The position numbers and the translations under genes are program-made. This document shows positions 56,766 through 64,000 of a DNA stretch of 64,000 bases, piece by piece. A model generated the notes under the pieces. It was not told where the DNA came from and made no database searches. It saw nothing but the letters and a program-made list of their open reading frames with translations. The number at the start of each line of letters is the position of its first letter. Position 1 is the stretch's first letter. The DNA is from Sinotaia quadrata (taxonomy: Eukaryota; Mollusca; Gastropoda; Architaenioglossa; Viviparidae): contig CM054179.1 in the NCBI GenBank assembly GCA_028829895.1, positions 109,781,375-109,845,374 of the forward strand. The letters run 5' to 3'.

Positions 56766-58079
56766 TGCTGCTGTTACCATTTCTGCCACCCATGTTTCTT
56801 CCTATGGCGGAGTAAATTTGCCTCTCACTATTTCTAAATTTAATTGTTATATATATATTGTTAAATTACTAAATTGTCAGTGACCCGACCTTGGGCACTC
56901 CTTGTGATGGTATTTTTGAAAGTGTCTGATTTGAAAAACCACCCGAGTTGAGTATATGCTGGAAAATTGCTGTTGTAATGCAAACCATCCCAATGGGTGA
57001 GTAATTTTATTATCCAATGGTTATGATTTACGAGAACGAGACTAGCCAATGGGCTGAGACTAAAATGTTTACCTGCTGTAGAGAAATCTACTGTCTAATC
57101 ATTTTGAATTTGAAGTGGCAAAGAAGCCCAGTCTTGAAAGGTGGCCATAGCTTCATGGTGAATTAGCTGACTGATTGAGAGAGAATGGACTTAGAAATAT
57201 TTATATGTACTTTGTTAGTGATATGTTATACTTGTGTTCTAATAAGATGTATTATGAAAGTATACTATTATTTCTACAAATGTTTGAACTAAGCAGCTTA
57301 TATAATGTATACTAATCACTTGACATGTTTTGATATGATGTATTTATTATGCTTTGTGAATGTATTGGACTAATAAATACCATTGCAGAAAACTGTAAAT
57401 AAAGACTGGAACATAAAGAAAGAAGTAGTTATAAAGCAATAAACTGGAAGCTTATTGTTTGTTCTCTGCTTATATTTTCCAGAGACAGGTAGCCTTTTCT
57501 TCATTCAATTCAATGTTTGATTTGAACCTCCTGACTTATTGTTTGTAAACCACTACAACCAACCCGTTGTAAAGGTGGGAAGTGGCGTGTAAGTGAATGA
57601 ACACATTACACTCTACTGATATGTGGCAGCAAGATATGCTGACCACATGAACAATTTCTGGTGTAGAGAAGCTGTTGGACATCGCTACATTTATTTATTG
57701 TTCTGTTTGAAGGAGTTGACATGGCGGAAGAAGCAACAGGTCAACTCTTAGTAGTGGAATAGTGTTTCTCACTGTGTGAGTGAAGATGTGAAGCTGACAT
57801 AATAATGGCGGGCAATAACCTGTGTCACTGTTGCAAAAGTGCAGGAAGGACTAATGAGACAACAGTTAAACAAGGTTATGTAAAAGAACTATTATTTTAT
57901 TGCTTATCTCTAATAAATCCAGTTCTTTTCTCTGATAAGACTATCCTGTGATTTGTATTGAATTATTGAATTGTGTTTTCTTTTGATAAAAGATTGTGTA
58001 ATAAAGAAGTTATTTAAACATATTTTTATGAAAATGATTGATGTCTAGTAATCTATTCCTGTGTAATTGTCATATGTAT

Positions 58080-58425
58080 ATTATTTTGATTGTTGATTTA
58101 ATAAATTTATTGTTAAATTTATTGATCTTCTTATGCATATTGATAATCTTATGTGGAATGGAGCTTGCTGAATATATACATTAAAGACGGATTTGTCTTT
58201 TCCTTTAGTAAGAAGTTTTCCACCTATGGAAAATTGCATGTGACAGTAAATATTTGTCTTTAAATGTTGAATTAGAGAGAGAACATTTACGGCGTCCACA
58301 TTTCCGCCAAGTGAGAGAGACGAGTGGTGTCTGTGGGAGGATTATTAATAAAATAAGTTAAGAATCTCATCACTTGTAATTAGTTTTGGATAATTAATTA
58401 TTTATAATCATATCCATTAACTAAG
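58080..58425 (+). repeat. Interspersed repeat, + copy 2
   Basis: Diverged copy of the element at 41085-41430, sharing the CCAAGTGAGAGAGACGAGTG-type core and the CACTTGTAATTAGTTTTGG end. Confidence 0.65.
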
Positions 58426-58934
58426 TAGTGTTGGCATCACACATCAATTTCTGCTACTACATGTACTACTATTCTACTACAAGAACTATTACTATTAGAA
58501 GTGATAATAATATTAACGCAAATAATGTAGGGATTACATCACGTATACCTAATTTTGCATTTTATTTATTCGTTATGTAATGCTGCTAGCTTCTAAGTTC
58601 CCTTTCTAACATTAATGGTTACGAAAAGTCCCTTAACTGTAGCTGAAGATTTTTTTAAATATCGAGAGGGAAAAATGGGTTGAGAGCATGAATAGAGCCT
58701 AATTGTGAAATGAAGAACTTCATATATTTATTTTAATGTTATAATTAACTTTAAGAAATCTATACATTAATATTTTGCCAATAAAAGTTATTTATTTTAT
58801 TTCTTGAGTCTGCTTGAAATTTGCCATCTTTATATGCTTTCTAGTTTTCTGATCTTCCACACAAATTATTTAAACTTATTTTTTTAATTTATAAGAACAC
58901 GAAGATACACACAACATACACCTGTCTCTTTTTC

Positions 58935-59065
58935 TAGTTTTATTAATCATTCTTATTTATTTAATGATCAGTTCTTTTTTCTATTTTTATTAATCATTCT
59001 TATTTATTTCATGATCAGTTCATTTTTCTAATTTTATTAATCATTCTTATTTATTTTATGATCAG
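58935..59065. repeat. 47-bp repeat, 3 copies
   Basis: Units contain TTTTATTAATCATTCTTATT and ATGATCAGTTC. Confidence 0.85.
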
Positions 59066-60095
59066 TTCTTCTGTCTGTTTTCTTAATAGGTGTACAACAT
59101 AATTAAGGTAGTTTTCTTTGCCTTTCTTTTTATTTACCTGACTGAACATCTAATACGTTAAACTGCTTTCATATTTTCAAATATGGGGGAATAATTATTT
59201 CTAATGTACAATAGTTACACTCCTTCGAATTTGCTTTAATAATACTAAGCAAGTATGTAAAAAGAAGTGAAATAATGAGTTGTACATCTAACTCAAATGT
59301 GCACAACAGTTCGGATTGTGTTTCCTGTCTCAAATTCTAATAAATTGAAATTTTGCAGGACATACATACATACACATGCATGCATGTTTCCAAGGGAGAT
59401 AATATATTTTGCTTAATTAAAATCGAATGTGTTTCGTTGTCTCCCTCTTTACACTTAAATATAATTAATATTATCTCATTGCTACAACGTAGTTCCGCTT
59501 TTTATTTCTTTCAAATAAAATTAAAATTTTACTTTTTCTTATTGCAGATTTAATGTTCAACGCTGTCTTGCTCCCCAAACCAGTCCTAATTATAATGGAG
59601 GAATTCTCGTTCTTGTGACTGCGGTTTTGTTCGTTTCATTCATTTTTTTCAGGTTAATCATTTGGCGTACGTTCAGTTCATTATATTAAACCAGTTTTGT
59701 TTATTGTTAAAAGAAAATCCACAGGAGACCAATAATACCGCTTGGGGGTGGGGGGTGGTGATGGTGATTGTATTGGGATACACTGGTTTGTTACGAGAAA
59801 GTTAACTCTTCGAAATCACGATCAAAACTTCACGTTACAAATATGATCTGCTTGCAAAGAGATAATTAGAGAAAGAGATGAATAGAAACAGCCCTTGCAG
59901 CTGACAAGTCGTCTGTCATTGCAAACTTTTCTTGTTGTCAGGCTCCACATGTTTTAGAAAGGTCAGAATAGTACACTAGCGCGTTTTGCAAAAAAGAAAA
60001 AAAAAAAAAAAAACTTCGCCATATTACGTCCCCTTTTCCCGTTCATAGCGTCCACAAATGGGACCGTACCTATCGCTGTGTTAAGATGTCGTCAG

Positions 60096-60105
60096 GTCAC
60101 GTGAC
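60096..60105. promoter_or_regulatory. GTCACGTGAC palindrome (CLEAR-type E-box)
   Basis: Perfect 10-bp match to the CLEAR consensus bound by MiT/TFE factors, 3.8 kb upstream of gene 3. Function is speculative. Confidence 0.3.
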
Positions 60106-60296
60106 TCACTCCTAATTGACACTTGCATACAGCGATAGTATGTAACGAGATTCCACTTTGATGCCGTTAGCCGTTAGGGAAACGAAGTAGGTATGGTCAA
60201 ATCCTTGACATACTGAATATTTAGGTGTAGGGACTAGTTCAGTTCCCTACAGTACGATACAAAACATTGGAACGTTCACACCCAATCAATCACACA

Positions 60297-60297
<1 letters not shown>

Positions 60298-60358
<61 letters not shown>

Positions 60359-60440
60359 CACACACACTCGCACATAGACACACACACAGACACACACACA
60401 GACACGCACACAGGCACACACACACACACATAAAAATACG
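60298..60440. repeat. (CA)n microsatellite
   Basis: Imperfect CA tract with GACA and CACACG variants, ending in CGCGCGCG at about 60440-60450. Confidence 0.95.
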
Positions 60441-60889
60441 CGCGCGCGCATAAACTTTAGTTTCTATTATTAATCAATTAATATATCACATATTAATATG
60501 CGTCAAAGAGTGCCTGTAAGGATAGACATTTTTCTCTCCTAACATTAGACCTTGTCGAGGCACTTCAGACTTGTCAAGGGTTTTCTGCTATGATCTGTGT
60601 CTGAAAATCTAAATGTCCACATTTGAAGGTCGACACTGGCTCGTGCGTATCAGTTTCCTAGTTAATTGTTTAGTTAATTACAAGTAATTAGAGTTCGAAT
60701 CAGTTCATTTGGTCTGGTTCATCATTTGTGCACATTTCTTTGAGCGCGAAAATCGTCCATCTTTTCTGTAAGAGGCAATGAAGGCAGTAAAACCAACTGT
60801 TGATTTCTTTTACCCGTACGTAACGATGTTTGGGCCAAATTCTTCGCATCAAGTCCAAATATTTTCAAGGATTAAAACAGTATGTTATT

Positions 60890-60913
60890 AGTGTGTGTGT
60901 GTGTGTATGTGTG

Positions 60914-60969
<56 letters not shown>

Positions 60970-60977
60970 CGCGCGCG
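60890..60977. repeat. (GT)n(GC)n alternating tract
   Basis: About 70 bp of GT followed by GCGCGCGCGCGCGCG. Alternating purine-pyrimidine sequence of this kind can adopt Z-DNA. Confidence 0.95.
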
Positions 60978-61544
60978 TGTTTGGGAGAGAGATTATTTTT
61001 ACTTTTATATCTACACTGGTTTTATGCACAAACTCGTGTCAACGTGTTTACTTTATTCACTAAAAGTAATTAAATGCACGCATTTCTCTTCAGCTGTAAA
61101 TGAAACTATTGCCTGCCGTATTGTATCATAATGATACAATAATATAGGTGAGGAAATCGGCGGGAATTGTAACAGGACGAAGAAAGAATTGTGTCACTTA
61201 GCTCAAAGCATTATGTATCTTTTAATTAGGATTTCTACAGAAATGTGTTCTCTACTACATATGGTTTGCACATTTCCGCATGCTAAACTGGCTCGTTGTA
61301 CATCTGGTAGAGCCATTTTGCTTTCTCCATTATCACAGCAACATATAAACTCCTCCAGCATAGAGCATGTGCACTCCGCTTTCAAGCCAGTTTTCGTTTT
61401 TCTTCTATACTAATTTATTCATGTCAGACTCCGGTTAATTATAATGTTTCTCTTATACTACATTCAAATGAATTTATAGTTGGCAGGTTTCTGAAAAAGT
61501 GGAGTGTAATAGAGTATAGATTTCCTTTAGGAAACACGTGCGTC

Positions 61545-61558
61545 ACGTCACGTGACGT
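61545..61558. promoter_or_regulatory. ACGTCACGTGACGT palindrome
   Basis: A 14-bp perfect palindrome combines an E-box (CACGTG) with two CRE half-sites (ACGTCA/TGACGT) and includes GTCACGTGAC. It lies 2.3 kb upstream of gene 3. Confidence 0.35.
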
Positions 61559-61789
61559 AAACAAGTGTTGTTCCGCGGACCACAAAACGTACAAAATTAG
61601 TAAATCCAGTGAGACTTACACATACAGACTAGGAAACAAATATACAAACAGATATTCTTATAGACATAGACATAAGCTTACACAAGCACAAAGGCACACG
61701 TTCAAACACATAGGCATACACGCCTAGAGAAACAAACACATAGACACAAATAGATACACTGATATATGCATATATTTACATTCGTATAT

Positions 61790-61940
61790 GTTACACCAAG
61801 ACGCTCAGACACATATATACTCAGTCATATCTAAGCTCAGACACATATATACTCAGTCATATCTAAGCTCAGACACATTTATTCTCAGTCATATCTAAGC
61901 TCAGACACATTTATTCTCAGTCATATCTAAGCTCAGACGT
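61790..61940. repeat. 31-bp repeat, about 4 copies
   Basis: Units contain AGCTCAGACACATATATACT and CAGTCATATCTA. Confidence 0.9.
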
Positions 61941-62330
61941 ATGTGAACTCAGACTAATATGCACTAAGACACATATATTAAACAAATATACTCTTAGGTG
62001 CACTAAGATATATATTCAGACATTTAATCTCACGCACATTGATCATCACTAGCTCAAGTGCACAAACAACACTGACACATGCACAATCGTACACAAATAC
62101 ACCACTCAAGTACAGACATGTATACACATTTGCTAATTACGGATTAGGTAAATATTTTGAAAACTTGCGCGTTAGAATTTTGAATGTCCATGATCCAAGG
62201 GTTTGTTTCTGCATCAGAACACGTTATAGTCTCAATGTGCCTTTTAATCCCTCTAAGTCATAATATTACCTAAATGAATCTTAGTTAAATTCCACGAAGT
62301 CGGACGCAGTCAATATTCACCTGCTCAGCA

Positions 62331-62400
62331 TGGGGTGGCTGAGTGGTTAATTAAGGAAGAATAAATCTTAACTCTAACTCCGAACTGGTTTCCTGTCCGT
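62331..62400 (+). repeat. Possible tRNA-derived SINE head
   Basis: GGGTGGCTGAGTGGTTAA contains a tRNA A-box (TGGCTGAGTGG), as in tRNA Ser/Leu heads of mollusc SINEs. No clear B-box or acceptor stem follows, so this is a fragment at best. Confidence 0.25.
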
Positions 62401-62534
62401 AATGAGTGGCGGTAAATTCACTGAACGTATGTGAGTACACAAGAAGAGCAAGTGCTGTAACAGCAATTACAGAGCAAATACGCACGTGCACAAATATACA
62501 CGTCCACTCTCACAAACGCATTCACTAACGAACC

Positions 62535-62800
62535 TCACGCACACACTACGAGCACACGCGCCTATCAGAACTAGTACACGCACGCACGCGCGCGCGCGCA
62601 CACACACACACACACACATACACCTATCAGATGTAGCACACGCGCCTATCAGAACTAATACACGCCTATCAGAAATAAGCACTCAAATCAGAACTAACAC
62701 ACACGCCTATCCGAACTAATACACGCCTATCAGAACTAATACACGCCTATCAGAAGTAATACACGCCTATCAGAAATAAGCACTCAAATCAGATCTAGTA
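62535..62800. repeat. (CA/CG)n tract plus 20-22 bp repeats
   Basis: An alternating CACG/CA tract at 62578-62618 is followed by about 8 irregular units of ACACGCCTATCAGAACTAAT. Confidence 0.85.
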
Positions 62801-63169
62801 CACTCTCCTGGCTATCTAAGTTCTGATCACTGAAATAAAATCGTCACAAAAGTCTGTCAAGTTTCCCGAGTTTACACATTTGTGTGGCGACTTTTGATAA
62901 CAGATAAAGGGAGAACAGAGGGAAGGGAAACGATGACGATCCTGGCGATCAAACATCCTGCCAAGCAGACAGAAGAATTAGTCTGTCAGTCAGTCAGTCA
63001 GTCAGTCAGTCAGACCTTTTACATGGAAATTGCATCTGAACTCTTTTTTATATTTTACTGCATGCAAGTACTGGCTTATTTAAAAGACTTTACAAATATT
63101 CCGTGCATATTAGTACAGTGCTCGGCTTTCTACGGACAATTAAGACTCGGTGCTTTAAATGAATGATGG

Positions 63170-63530
63170 GGAAGAGAAAGAAAGAGGGTAATGATACAGA
63201 GGGAAAGAGATGAGAATAAAATGGGTGGGGGTGAGGGGAAAGAAATCAGGGAGAAGGAATGGAGAGAGAGAGTTAAAAAGGAGAGAAGGAATGAAAAGAA
63301 AGGGTTAAGAGTTTGGTAAAAGGAGAGAAGGGATGGCGAGAGAGAGAAAGTGACAGGGAGAGTGTATGGGAAAAGAAGAGAGAGAGAGAGAGAGTAAAGG
63401 AAAAGATTGGGGGGGAGGAATATTTATCTGGGGAAGTGTGGATTATAGAGGAAGATGGCAGACGAGAGGAAGAGAGACCATGAAGTAATGAGAAAGATGA
63501 TAGAAATAGACGTATAAATACTGAGAAACT
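63170..63530. repeat. Purine-rich (GA) tract upstream of gene 3
   Basis: About 360 bp almost free of C on the + strand, with GA runs; a G17 run follows at about 63691-63707. Confidence 0.8.
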
Positions 63531-63821
63531 GATATCATCACTTAAAAAGAGGAAATGACAGTAAAATACACAGGAAAAGAATAAATATAGGTAAATAGTC
63601 GTTTATAAATTTATTATAAGAAAAGCGAGAGAAGGAAATGACGAGAAAATAGGGACAAAGAGAAAGGGATGTGGAAAGACATAGAGTGTTGGGGGGGGGG
63701 GGGGGGGCGAAGAAGGGTGAGAAAGAAAGAGCACTGTGACGTACGCAAAAGTAGGAGAGAGACACTCGGAAATACTATGTTCGACGTAAGACATCCCGAG
63801 ACCAAGCTGTTACTGGAAAGC

Positions 63822-63829
63822 CATAAAAG
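63822..63829 (+). promoter_or_regulatory. Possible TATA-like box of gene 3
   Basis: CATAAAAG lies 62 bp before the gene 3 ATG. No other core element is clear. Confidence 0.25.
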
Positions 63830-63890
63830 TGTCGAGACCACTTGGTGTTCACTGCTGGGATAGTTCGGTCCACGCTGCGTGAATTGCGAA

Positions 63891-63987
63891 ATGATATCTG
63901 GAGGCCAGCGCGTCGTCACCACGTCCTCGCCATTCATTTTGTTTCTGACCTCGCTCTTCGCTGTGTGTTGCTGTAGCAACGATAATG
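63891..63987 (+). CDS. Gene 3 exon 1: signal peptide of a third paralogue (truncated by window end)
   Basis: The ATG opens 32 codons plus one base: MISGGQRVVTTSSPFILFLT followed by SLFAVCCCSNDN, a signal peptide with a hydrophobic core and likely cleavage near the Cys/Ser run. It ends AATG|GTACGT in phase 1, like gene 2 exon 1 (AATG|GTATGT). Same strand, same phase, same length class and position downstream of gene 2 suggest another tandem IgSF gene; its Ig exon would lie outside the window. The paralogy is inferred from architecture, since signal peptides are poorly conserved. Confidence 0.6.
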
Positions 63988-64000
63988 GTACGTTATGTTG

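Larger units (their letters stand above)
54354..63890. other. Spacer between gene 2 and gene 3
   Basis: 9.5 kb with no supportable exon. It holds the 3' UTR of gene 2, arrays at 55280-55390, 56540-56765, 58935-59065, 61790-61940 and 62640-62800, CA/GT microsatellites, one interspersed repeat, and a long purine-rich tract before gene 3. Confidence 0.5.

Noticed and set aside
57804..57880. Possible exon MAGNNLCHCCKSAGR followed by a GT
   Set aside because: Very short, with a weak donor (GTTATG), no neighbouring exon in phase and no paralogue.

Overview
This is a 64 kb AT-rich piece of an animal nuclear genome. Genes are split by GT-AG introns into short exons, and the introns and spacers are packed with simple repeats ((GATA)n, (CT)n, (CA)n) and more than 25 different minisatellites. 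The transposon relics and repeat style suggest an invertebrate, probably a gastropod mollusc, but the species cannot be named from sequence alone.

The main content is a head-to-tail cluster, all on the + strand, of three related immunoglobulin-superfamily (IgSF) membrane-receptor genes. Exons were assembled by hand from splice signals, reading phase and paralogy. Gene 1 (5027-23038; no signal-peptide exon found) has three 330-nt Ig exons, three 21-nt microexons, a stalk exon, a transmembrane exon and two tail exons carrying two YxxL motifs: VLYSEL, a good ITIM match, and HKYTEL. Gene 2 (33682-54353) looks complete: signal peptide, one Ig exon, one microexon, stalk, transmembrane segment and two tail exons, for a predicted 360 residues. 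Its tail is proline-rich with several tyrosines but no ITIM. Gene 3 enters only as its signal-peptide exon (63891-63987), which ends in the same phase and style as gene 2 exon 1. Every internal coding exon of genes 1 and 2 starts and ends in phase 1, so exons can be duplicated, lost or skipped without breaking the frame.

Layout. 1-1430: a minus-strand ORF with six TQT motifs, probably repeat-derived. 1430-5026: non-coding, with an inverted copy of an interspersed repeat and small tandem repeats. 5027-17170: Ig exon A, then a 4.6 kb unit (microexon, Ig exon, dead transposon) present twice in near-identical tandem, and a third partial unit without its Ig exon. 17170-23038: stalk, transmembrane and ITIM-tail exons among minisatellites. 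23039-33681: spacer full of arrays. 33682-54353: gene 2, with long introns holding arrays and two related hAT-transposase relics. 54354-63890: spacer with arrays, a second + strand copy of the interspersed repeat, and two perfect GTCACGTGAC palindromes.

Taken together, the locus looks like an expanding family of invertebrate cell-surface recognition receptors with one apparently inhibitory (ITIM-bearing) member and one member with a different tail. The receptor and signalling roles are inferred; the exon structures, phases and motifs are read directly from the sequence.
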